A program made the translations under genes and the position numbers. Shown piece by piece: positions 7,187 to 13,810 of a stretch of DNA of 17,393 nt. How positions within the stretch are numbered: the first letter of the stretch is position 1; each line of letters starts with the position of its first letter. Under the pieces are notes generated by a model. That model was not told where the DNA came from. It saw nothing but the letters and a program-made list of their open reading frames with translations, and searched no databases. The DNA is taken from assembly GCA_016781705.1 (NCBI GenBank), contig JADDPV010000078.1, forward strand, positions 1-17,393, in the 5' to 3' direction. The stretch is from Rubrobacter sp. GTDB taxonomy: Bacteria > Actinomycetota > Rubrobacteria > Rubrobacterales > Rubrobacteraceae.

Positions 7187-9227
7187 CCGCTCCGCTCCAG
7201 TTCGTAGATGCGAAACTCCTGCCGCTCCTCGTAGGTGTCGCGCGGGACGCTCTTGAAGCCGTCCTCGAGCCGCTGAAAGCTTATCTTCTCCCTGCCCACT
7301 TCGCGCAATCGCAGGCCCGGGAAGTCGGGCTCCGGTCCCCCCTCGACGGTCACGTAGACGGCATCCTCGAGAAGCTCGACCTCCTGCAGATGGGGTATTT
7401 CCCGGCGAAACTGCTTTCTGGCGTAGGGCAGGACCGGACGCCCGTAGAGGTAATCCAGGGTGGCGGCATAGTCATCGCCCGGCAGCTCGACGTACACCAC
7501 CCGAGAAGGGGGATCACCCCTTCGACCCTCTTCACCCAGGCCCTCCACCGCCCCCGCGAGCTCTCGCACACCGTAGACGGGCCATGCGACGTACGCGGAC
7601 CGCGCGATCGCGAAGACGGCCGGGGCAACACCCCTGAAGACCCCCACCTTTGCGCCCAGGCCTCTCCCCAGCGTCCGTCCCGCCTCCACGATCGCGCTCC
7701 CGGCGAGGAGGCAGAGACCGGGGAAAACGACCGGGACGAACCGCCGGGTGGCCCACGGCAGGTCCGGCGCCACGTTGGGGAGCGCGACGTACAGCACCCC
7801 GAACGCAAGTACCGCCCCCAGAAGGAGGGCCCGCGCCTCGTCGAGGCGATACGCCGCCAGGGCCAGACCCACCATCCCCAGGACCGCCACGGCGGGAGTG
7901 AGGAACCACACCATTCTCACCACGGCCTGCCGATCGTAGGGGTGGAACTGCGCCATGGGGCCCGCGTCACCCCCCAACACTCCGGCAGGCCCTTCCAGGG
8001 CTCCGGCAGGACGAAGTAGGCCCACAGGGCGGCCCCCACGAGCCACGAGAGTCAGGGCCGCCATCAGGGCGGCGTCACGCCCGCGGAGCGCCAGCAGGTG
8101 CCCGGGGCGACCACGCTCCACCGCCGGCGCAGCGCCCATACGGTGAGCGCCACGAGGAGCGTGGCCCCCAGGAGGTACGGGGCCAGCCGCGAAGCAAGGC
8201 CCGGGACACGAAGCTCGTAGATGAGGTCCAGGTAGCGTTCACCGAGGGTCGCCGCGTAGAGCAGCGCCGTCCCGCCCAACAGGAGCAGCGGGACGCACAC
8301 CAGGGTCCACCGCCCCAAGGGGTGCCCGAGGAGGAGGTCACGCCCGACCAGCAACGGAACGGCGGCCGCCGCCAGAAAGGCGTCCACCCTGACGAGCATC
8401 GCACCGCCGAGCAGGGCACCGGCCAAAATCCCCGTCACCGCCTCCCGGCGCCGGACGAACCGGGCGGGCCACAGGCCGGACAGGACGAAGAACTGGGTCA
8501 AAACCTCGCTCGACGGATAGCGCGCCCACCAGACCTGGGCGTAGCTCACGGCCAAGAGTGTGGCCCCGATAAGCCCCGCCCAACGCCCGAAGAGCTCCCC
8601 GCCCAGCACGGACGCTGCCCCTACCGAGAGGGCACCGAAGACGAGCACCGGGTACAGCCCACCCCAGAGCCCACCCATCAGATCCCCGATACCCAAGAGG
8701 GCGAAGGTGCCGGGGAAGAACTGCGTCACGATGAGGCCGTCCCCGTGGATATAGAAGCCGGGGTACTTGACCCCATACTCGAACTCATGGAAGGGCTCCA
8801 CCGCGCCGACGAGGGGATCCCTGATGAGCAGCTCCCCGGTGCGGGCGAGCTTGGCGGCCACCACCGAGTAGACGCCCGGATCGCGGTCCTTGATCACGTA
8901 CTCGGCCGGGTGGGCGTAGAGGGCGAAGCCGCCGATCACCGCGCCCAGGGCACCGAGGTCCCACCACCCGGGACGGGCCCGGAACTCGCTCTTCGGTAAC
9001 AGAACCCAGGCGACGGCTGCGCACACGCCGAGCGCGCCGAGGATGAAGGGGGTTTCGAACCGCCCGAGGACGGCCAGCGCCACCAGAACGGGCGTGCAGA
9101 CGGCGGCGGCGCAGGCGACGCGGAGCAGCGCCGACTCTGCCCACCCGTCCCCCTTCCCGGTCAGGTACCCGCCCAAGAGGTGGCCCGGCATGTAGAGCGA
9201 GACCGCGATGATAACCGCCTCGGTCAA
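7183..9227 (-). pseudogene. Large polytopic GT-C/GT39-like membrane protein, second copy, frameshifted
   Basis: This is a paralogue of the protein encoded at 10372-12420, aligning from end to end. Shared blocks include RDPGVY, LARTGELL, RDPLVGAV with PFH, YAQVWWAR with PSSEV, GGAMLVRVDAFLAAAA and PNVAPDLPWATRRFVP; the last two are nearly identical. The N-terminal half is read in one frame from TTG 9227 to about 8105. Homology then moves through two other frames: near 8098-8107 (a base missing in CCCCGGG), near 8033-8046 (one extra base) and near 7970-7980 (one missing in a G run). With these three single-base changes the span is 2046 nt, a 681-residue protein against 682 for the paralogue. 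Either a recent pseudogene or consensus errors. The predicted role is a GT-C-type transferase using a lipid-linked sugar; about 11-13 membrane segments precede a soluble C-terminal domain. Confidence 0.75.
7748..7781. repeat. 34-bp identical direct repeat, copy 1
   Basis: Identical to 10964-10997 and in the same orientation. It lies in the part of both polytopic genes that encodes NVAPDLPWAT. The flanks are also similar (another 11 identical bases just left after one mismatch). It arises from the gene duplication and could serve as a recombination site. Confidence 0.85.
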
Positions 9228-9237
9228 ACCAGTGTCT

Positions 9238-10203
9238 CTAGGCCAAGCTCGGCGCCCGGCGTTCGGCGAGCGCCCAGCGGATCTGCGCCCCTACACCCTC
9301 TTCGAGGGAGACCCGGGGCTCGTAGCCCAACTCCCGCGCCGCGCGGCGGAGGTCGGCCCAGGTGGAATGCACGTCCCCGGGGACGCGCGTTTCGTACCGG
9401 ACCTCCGGCCGCTCGCCCAAGGCCTCCCCGACCAGTTCCACGAGGTTCCCGACCGTCGTCCGCGACCCGCCCCCGACGTTGTACACCCGGGGCCGATCAC
9501 CGGGCCGCGCCTCCAGGGCGGCCACGGTGGCGTCCACCACGTCCGAGACGTAGGTCATCTCGCGCATCTGGGTCCCATCGCCGAAGACCTCCACGGCCTC
9601 CCCCCGCGAGGCGAGCGAGATGAACCGCGAGATCGCCATCTCCGGGCGCTGTCGCGGCCCGTACACCGTGAAGTACCGGAGCACTGTGGCCGGTACCCCC
9701 CTCTCCCTGCCGTAGAGGTCGATCAGCTCCTCGGCAGCGAGCTTGGAGAGGCCGTAGGGCGAAGCGGGCCTCCGCGTGGCGTCCTCGGCCACCGGCCCCC
9801 CGCCGTCAGGCCCGTAGACCGACGAGGAAGAGGCGTACACGAAACGTCGTGTCCCGCTCGCCGAGACGGCCTCCAGGAGCCGCTGCGTAGCGTACACGTT
9901 TCGCTCTAGGTAGATCTCGAACGGCTCCCCCCAGCTGGAGCGCACCCCGGGCTCGCCCGCGAGATGAGCGATCCGGTCCACGCCCTCGCAGATGGCGCGC
10001 AGCTGCATGCGGCACAGGTCCCCCTCCACGAGACGGAACCGCTTGTGCACGAGCGCCCTGGAGAGGTTTCGTCGCTTGATGTTCCTCGCGTAATAGCCTG
10101 TGAAGGAGTCCACACCCACCACCTCGTGCCCCTCGACCAGCAGGCGGTCCACCAGATGCGAGCCGATGAACCCCGCGGCTCCCGTCACCAACACCTTGCT
10201 CAA
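9238..10203 (-). CDS. NAD-dependent nucleotide-sugar epimerase (extended SDR)
   Basis: 321 residues of the UDP-glucose/UDP-glucuronate 4-epimerase type. Seen: the NAD-binding TGAAGFIGSHL with GxxGxxG at residues 8-14, GDL (61-63), HLAGEPGVRSSW (80-91), the catalytic Ser in YASSSSVYG (123-131), Tyr150 and Lys154 in SPYGLSK, RYFTVYGPRQRPEMA (176-190), and FGDGTQMREMTYVSDVV near the C-terminal half. It interconverts a UDP-hexose or hexuronate in the cytoplasm to supply the donor for the glycan operon; the exact sugar cannot be told. TTG 10203 is chosen because AAGGAGG (10209-10215) lies 5 bases upstream and the fold begins directly after it. An ATG near 10278 would lie inside the promoter and add a non-homologous tail. 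First gene of the Fur-box-controlled transcript; the next gene starts 11 bases after its stop. Confidence 0.9.
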   Translation of the reverse strand: MSKVLVTGAAGFIGSHLVDRLLVEGHEVVGVDSFTGYYARNIKRRNLSRALVHKRFRLVEGDLCRMQLRAICEGVDRIAHLAGEPGVRSSWGEPFEIYLERNVYATQRLLEAVSASGTRRFVYASSSSVYGPDGGGPVAEDATRRPASPYGLSKLAAEELIDLYGRERGVPATVLRYFTVYGPRQRPEMAISRFISLASRGEAVEVFGDGTQMREMTYVSDVVDATVAALEARPGDRPRVYNVGGGSRTTVGNLVELVGEALGERPEVRYETRVPGDVHSTWADLRRAARELGYEPRVSLEEGVGAQIRWALAERRAPSLA

Positions 10204-10208
10204 CAGAC

Positions 10209-10215
10209 CCTCCTT
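10209..10215 (-). promoter_or_regulatory. Strong ribosome-binding site deciding the TTG start of the epimerase
   Basis: TAAGGAGGGTCTG runs directly into the TTG at 10203. It is the clearest Shine-Dalgarno sequence in the window and fixes the start well inside the longer open frame. Confidence 0.85.
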
Positions 10216-10264
10216 ACAGCCAGCCCCGCGTGGATCCCCCACTAACTCATCGAACAAGGCTATA

Positions 10265-10294
10265 ACCTTAATTGACAATGATTGTCAGTGTCAA
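10265..10294 (-). promoter_or_regulatory. Promoter of the epimerase glycan operon
   Basis: On the minus strand, a perfect -35 TTGACA (10289-10294), an 18-base spacer and TAAGGT as -10 (10265-10270, fitting the TAnnnT pattern). Transcription would begin at about 10258, leaving a leader of about 55 bases with a strong ribosome-binding site. The spacer is almost filled by the Fur-like palindrome, so bound repressor would block polymerase. Confidence 0.65.
10272..10294 (-). promoter_or_regulatory. Fur-type operator, perfect 7-1-7 palindrome
   Basis: TGACAATGATTGTCA at 10273-10287 is a perfect 7-1-7 inverted repeat, close to the Fur-family consensus TGATAATNATTATCA. A second, weaker 7-1-7 unit is offset by 6 bases (10279-10293), giving the overlapping arrangement usual for two Fur dimers. 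The outer TTGACA and TGTCAA arms are also symmetrical. It does not resemble the DtxR/IdeR consensus. Zur, Mur or PerR use similar operators, but the adjacent iron importer favours an iron regulator. Confidence 0.7.
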
Positions 10295-10371
10295 ACGAAG
10301 ACCCGATCATCGGAACGACCAGGCATGGTTGGGCTCTACGGCTCCCGGTTCTTACGGTCGAGGCGCACACC

Positions 10372-12420
10372 CTACCCCGCCTCCTCGCCCCTGACCCCGC
10401 CGTTCTCTTCGATGGTATAGATGCGATAGGTAATCCGCAGGGTCTCCTTCTCGCGGGGCAGCTCCTTCTCCACGGGAGCAAGCCTCGGCAGGGCGACCTC
10501 GCTCGTGCCCTGCGGCCGGAAGCGCAGGCCGGAGATCAGGGGCGCGGGACCGCCGCCGAGCGTCACGTAGGCGGCGTCTTGCAGCAGCCCGGCCTCGCGG
10601 AGTTCATCGATCTCGCGGCGGAAGCGGTCGCGGCTGTAGGGGAGTACCCGATGCTCGTAGACGTACTCGAAGGTGGATGCGGAGCGGTCGGTGCCGTCCG
10701 GGACCTCCACGAAGAGCACCTCGGCCTCGGGGATCTTGCGCTCGACCCTGTCGAACGCGTCCACGGCGCCCTCCAGCTCTCGAAAGGGCAGGACGGGGAG
10801 CGCGGTGTGAACCGTCCAGGCGCAGGTGACGATGGCCAAAGCTCCGGCCAGGACGAGGCCCGCGCGCGGGTTCCAGAGTCGCGACAACCCCCGGCCGGCC
10901 TCGACGGCGGCGAAGCCGGCGAGGAGGGCCACCCCGGGAAAGACCGTCGGCACGAACCGCCGCGTGGCCCACGGCAGGTCCGGCGCCACGTTGGGGATCA
11001 CAGTGTAGAGCAGGCCGAAGCTCAAGACCGCTCCGAGCAGGAGCATCCGAGAGGCGTCCGGGCGGCGGGCCGCGAGCACGAGCCCGAGGAGCGCGAGGAG
11101 CGCCACGGGCGGTGTGACGAACCACGTGAGGCGCACCAGGATCTGCTCGCGGTAGGCATCGTAGTTTCTCGACCCGTCGGGGAGGCTCTCCCACGGCACC
11201 GGTAGGACGAAGTATCCCCAGAGCGCTACCCCGACGACGACGAGGGCGCAAGCTACGGCCAAGCGCCCGCCCCGGGCTTGCAGCCAGTGCCCCAGGCGCT
11301 CCCCGTACCGGCGACGAACCATCCAGAGGACGCCGGCCAGGAGGGCCGCGCCGCCGACGGTGTAGGGGGCTAGCTTCAACGCCTCGTCCAGATCGTGCCG
11401 GCCGTAGATCAGGTTCAAGTACCGGCCCCCGACGGTGTTGAGGTAGAGCAGTGCGGCCACGGCGGCGAGCGCGAGCGGTACCCCGAGGTAGAGCCAGCGC
11501 CACACCGGCCTCCTCACGAGTAGGTCGTACCCGGCGAGCAGGGGCAGGGCCGCCGCGGCCAGAAAGGCGTCCACCCTTACCAGCATCGCCCCGCCGAGGA
11601 GCAGGCCGGCGACGACCCCGCTCCCCCCACCCCCAACGCGGACGAACCGGGCGGCGAGCCACAGCCCGGCCAGCACGAGAAACTGGGTCATAACCTCGCT
11701 CGACGGGTGACGGGCCCACCAGACCTGCGCGTAGCTCGTCGCCAGGAGAGCGGCCCCCAGGAGCCCCGCCCACCGGCCGAAGAGCTCGGATCCGAGCAAG
11801 AACGCCATGCCCACCGCCAGGGCCCCGAGGACGGGCACCACATACAGGCTGCCCCACAGCCCGCCGGCGAGGTTCCCGAGCCCCAAGAACGCAAAGGGGC
11901 CGGGGAAGAACTGGGGCACGATCAGGTCCTCCCCGTAGAGGTAGAAGCCGGGGTACTTGATCCCCTCGGCGAAGCCGTGGAACGGCGCGACCGCCCCAAC
12001 GAGCGGGTCCCGCACGAGGAGCTCACCCGTACGCGCCAGCCTGTCGGCGATCAAGACGTAGACCCCCGGGTCGCGGCTGTTGATCACGTACTCCGCGGGG
12101 AGCGAGTAGAGCGCGAAGCTCCCCCCCACGAGCCCGAGCAACACCACGTCCCACCCCGAGAACCGCGCCCGTAAAACCCTCCGACGCCGCGCCAGGATCC
12201 ATGCCCCGACCGCACACGCCCCGAAGCTCGCGACGACGTCAGGGACCGTAAACCACCCACCGAGGGCGAGCAGAACCAGGACGGGGGCAGCGACCGCCGC
12301 CGCGGCCGCGAGCCGGAGCATCACCGCCTCGCCCCAGCCGTCGCCCTTGCGCACGAGAGTTCCCCCCAGGAAATGTCCCGCAAGGTAGAGGGAGACCAGG
12401 ACGAGAGACACCCCTACCAT
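10372..12420 (-). CDS. Large polytopic GT-C/GT39-like membrane protein, intact copy (682 aa)
   Basis: An intact 682-residue protein with about 11-13 hydrophobic segments up to about residue 500 and a soluble C-terminal domain. The first extracytoplasmic loop carries NSRDPGVYVLIADRLARTGE (RDPG at about 116-119), which sits where GT-C/ArnT/PMT-like glycosyltransferases have their catalytic acidic residue. YAQVWWAR, RVDAFLAA and DLPWATRRFVPTVF follow. Such enzymes use a polyprenyl-phosphate sugar on the outer face of the membrane. The C-terminal block (RREIDELREAGLLQDAAYVT and GGGPAP) is shared only with the frameshifted paralogue at 7183-9227. ATG 12420 is chosen because it aligns exactly with the paralogue's start; GTG 12465 would add 15 residues. 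No good ribosome-binding site fits either. A minus promoter overlapping the second Fur-like box lies 137 bases upstream. Acceptor unknown. Confidence 0.75.
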   Translation of the reverse strand: MVGVSLVLVSLYLAGHFLGGTLVRKGDGWGEAVMLRLAAAAAVAAPVLVLLALGGWFTVPDVVASFGACAVGAWILARRRRVLRARFSGWDVVLLGLVGGSFALYSLPAEYVINSRDPGVYVLIADRLARTGELLVRDPLVGAVAPFHGFAEGIKYPGFYLYGEDLIVPQFFPGPFAFLGLGNLAGGLWGSLYVVPVLGALAVGMAFLLGSELFGRWAGLLGAALLATSYAQVWWARHPSSEVMTQFLVLAGLWLAARFVRVGGGGSGVVAGLLLGGAMLVRVDAFLAAAALPLLAGYDLLVRRPVWRWLYLGVPLALAAVAALLYLNTVGGRYLNLIYGRHDLDEALKLAPYTVGGAALLAGVLWMVRRRYGERLGHWLQARGGRLAVACALVVVGVALWGYFVLPVPWESLPDGSRNYDAYREQILVRLTWFVTPPVALLALLGLVLAARRPDASRMLLLGAVLSFGLLYTVIPNVAPDLPWATRRFVPTVFPGVALLAGFAAVEAGRGLSRLWNPRAGLVLAGALAIVTCAWTVHTALPVLPFRELEGAVDAFDRVERKIPEAEVLFVEVPDGTDRSASTFEYVYEHRVLPYSRDRFRREIDELREAGLLQDAAYVTLGGGPAPLISGLRFRPQGTSEVALPRLAPVEKELPREKETLRITYRIYTIEENGGVRGEEAG
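10964..10997. repeat. 34-bp identical direct repeat, copy 2
   Basis: Identical to 7748-7781, same orientation, within the intact polytopic gene. The two copies are about 3.2 kb apart; recombination between them would remove the epimerase gene and fuse the two polytopic genes. Confidence 0.85.
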
Positions 12421-12489
12421 GCAGAACAGGCCCCGAGCCAAACCCAGCCGGAAGACCAGCCACACCCGCCAGCGATGTTCTCTACAAAG

Positions 12490-12497
12490 CCTCCTCT
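12490..12497 (-). promoter_or_regulatory. Orphan Shine-Dalgarno-like sequence upstream of the polytopic gene
   Basis: AGAGGAGG on the minus strand is a near-perfect ribosome-binding site. It lies about 25 bases before GTG 12465 and 70 before ATG 12420, too far for either. The closest start, TTG, is followed at once by TAG. This may mean a small indel here, a minimal start-stop element, or chance. Confidence 0.3.
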
Positions 12498-12556
12498 AAA
12501 CCTCGTGACCTAGCTCACACGACGCGCGCGCGTAGCTTGACGCGCGCCGGGTCCGT

Positions 12557-12586
12557 AAATTACCCTGGTCACCTTGTTATTGCAAA
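12557..12586 (-). promoter_or_regulatory. Promoter candidate for the intact polytopic gene
   Basis: Minus-strand TTTGCA (12581-12586), an 18-base spacer and TAATTT (12557-12562). The -35 lies inside the Fur-like box, so one operator could control both divergent transcripts. Hexamers match the consensus only in part. Confidence 0.45.
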
Positions 12587-12602
12587 CGATTGTCATTGTA
12601 AA
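12580..12602. promoter_or_regulatory. Second Fur-like operator, between divergent iron and glycan genes
   Basis: TTGCAAACGATTGTCATTGTAA shares the core GATTGTCA with the box at 10273-10287. Its right half, ATTGTCA, is identical; the left half TGCAAAC matches the palindrome at 4 of 7 positions. The outer arms TTGCAA and TTGTAA are nearly symmetrical. It is an AT-rich island in GC-rich DNA, about 90 bases before the start of the ferric-iron binding protein gene. Plus-strand promoter elements overlap it (for example TTGCAA with AAAGGT 17 bases on), but the hexamers are poor and the exact promoter is unclear. Confidence 0.6.
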
Positions 12603-12692
12603 AAAGGTGAGCCGGGGAGGATGGATCGTAGGTACCCTCCCGGCAACGTCCGGCCATCAAGGCGGGACCAATTCTAGGATAGGCGGGACGCT

Positions 12693-13808
12693 TTGTCTCC
12701 ACTCAGGACAGCATCTTCGATCTTCGTTCTCTTTACGTTGTCCCTCGTGCTCGCCGGCGCCTGCGGACAAGAAGCGCCGGGCGGTGGCCGGAACGCTGGC
12801 GGCGAGACCACCAGCGGTGGGACTATCGGGGAGACGACGGGAGAAACCACGGGTGCCTCCGAGCCGTTCCGCGCCGAGGAGGGAGCACTCATCATCTACT
12901 CCGGGCGCGAGGAGGGCCTCGTCGGCCCGATCATCGAGCAGTTCGAGAGGGAGACCGGGATCGACGCCCAGGTCCGCTATGGGGATACGGCGGAGCTCGC
13001 CGCAACCATCGCCGAGGAGGGCGAGAACAGCCCGGCGGACGTCTTCTTCGCCCAGGACCCCGGCGCCCTCGGGGCCGTCGCCGACGAGGGTACGTTCCGG
13101 GGGCTGCCGGAAGACACCCTCGCGCGGGTATCCGAGCAGTTCCGGTCCCCCGAAGGACAGTGGGTGGGCACCTCCGGCCGGGCGCGCGTCGTCGCGTACA
13201 ACACCGAGGCATTGCAGGAGGAGGACCTGCCCCCCTCCATCTTCGACTTCACCCAGCCCGAGTGGAAGGGCAGGATCGGCTGGGCCCCCACAAACGGCTC
13301 CTTTCAGGCTTTCGTGACGGCGCTCAGGCTGATAGAGGGCGAGGACAGGGCTCGGGAGTGGCTGGAGGGGATACAGGCCAACGAGCCGGTCGTCTACCCG
13401 GACAACTCGACCACGCTCGAGGGTGTGGCCTCCGGGGAGGTCGAGGTCGGCTTCGTCAACCACTACTACCTCTACCGGGCGCTCGCCGAGCAGGGGGAGG
13501 ACTTCGGGGCGCGCAACTACTACCTCAAGAACGGTGACCCCGGCGCCCTCATCATCGTCGCCGGGGCCGGGATCCTGCAGACGGCGGACAACCCCGAGGA
13601 GGCGCAGCGCTTCGTCGACTACCTGCTCTCCGAGGAGGCCCAACAGTACTTCGCCGACGAGACGTTCGAGTATCCTCTGGTCGAGGGCGTCGAGACCCCC
13701 GAGGGGCTGGTCCCGCTCTCAGAGATACAACACCCGGACGTCGACCTCGGCGACCTCGACGACCTGCAGGGGACGCTGGAGCTCCTCCGCGAGACCGGGG
13801 TGCTGTAG
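12693..13808 (+). CDS. Ferric-iron ABC transporter substrate-binding lipoprotein
   Basis: 371 residues of the FbpA/FutA-type ferric-ion binding family. Residues 1-24 form a lipoprotein signal (RTAS, a hydrophobic run, then LVLAGAC with Cys24), followed by a Gly/Thr/Glu-rich linker to about 58. The mature fold begins ALIIYSGREEGLVGPIIEQF (65-84), the diagnostic block of iron-binding members, with ADVFFAQDPGAL (115-126), WVGTSGRARVVAYN (157-170), YPDNSTTLEGVASGEVEVGF (235-254) and NHYYLYR (256-262). Y258 and Y259 correspond to the paired tyrosines that bind Fe3+. TTG 12693 has an imperfect ribosome-binding site (AGGCGGG) just upstream. The protein would sit on the outer membrane leaflet and deliver iron to the permease encoded 2 bases downstream. 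A Fur-like box lies about 90 bases before the start. Confidence 0.92.
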   Translation: MSPLRTASSIFVLFTLSLVLAGACGQEAPGGGRNAGGETTSGGTIGETTGETTGASEPFRAEEGALIIYSGREEGLVGPIIEQFERETGIDAQVRYGDTAELAATIAEEGENSPADVFFAQDPGALGAVADEGTFRGLPEDTLARVSEQFRSPEGQWVGTSGRARVVAYNTEALQEEDLPPSIFDFTQPEWKGRIGWAPTNGSFQAFVTALRLIEGEDRAREWLEGIQANEPVVYPDNSTTLEGVASGEVEVGFVNHYYLYRALAEQGEDFGARNYYLKNGDPGALIIVAGAGILQTADNPEEAQRFVDYLLSEEAQQYFADETFEYPLVEGVETPEGLVPLSEIQHPDVDLGDLDDLQGTLELLRETGVL

Positions 13809-13810
13809 AC

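Noticed and set aside
10204..10278. N-terminal extension of the epimerase from an ATG near 10278
   Set aside because: It would begin within the Fur-like box and promoter; the TTG at 10203 has a strong ribosome-binding site and the Rossmann fold begins there.
10282..11205. Plus-strand open frame of 307 codons opposite the polytopic gene
   Set aside because: A shadow of the minus-strand gene, which aligns over its full length with its paralogue; composition is Arg/Glu/Gly-biased.
12481..12560. Alternating purine-pyrimidine stretch (gacgcgcgcgcg) as a special structure
   Set aside because: Only about 10 bases of CG alternation, common in GC-rich DNA; no repeat array or stem of note.
12657..13643. 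Minus-strand open frame of 328 codons across the iron-binding protein gene
   Set aside because: The plus frame has a lipoprotein signal and iron-binding motifs; the minus frame has no recognisable domain.
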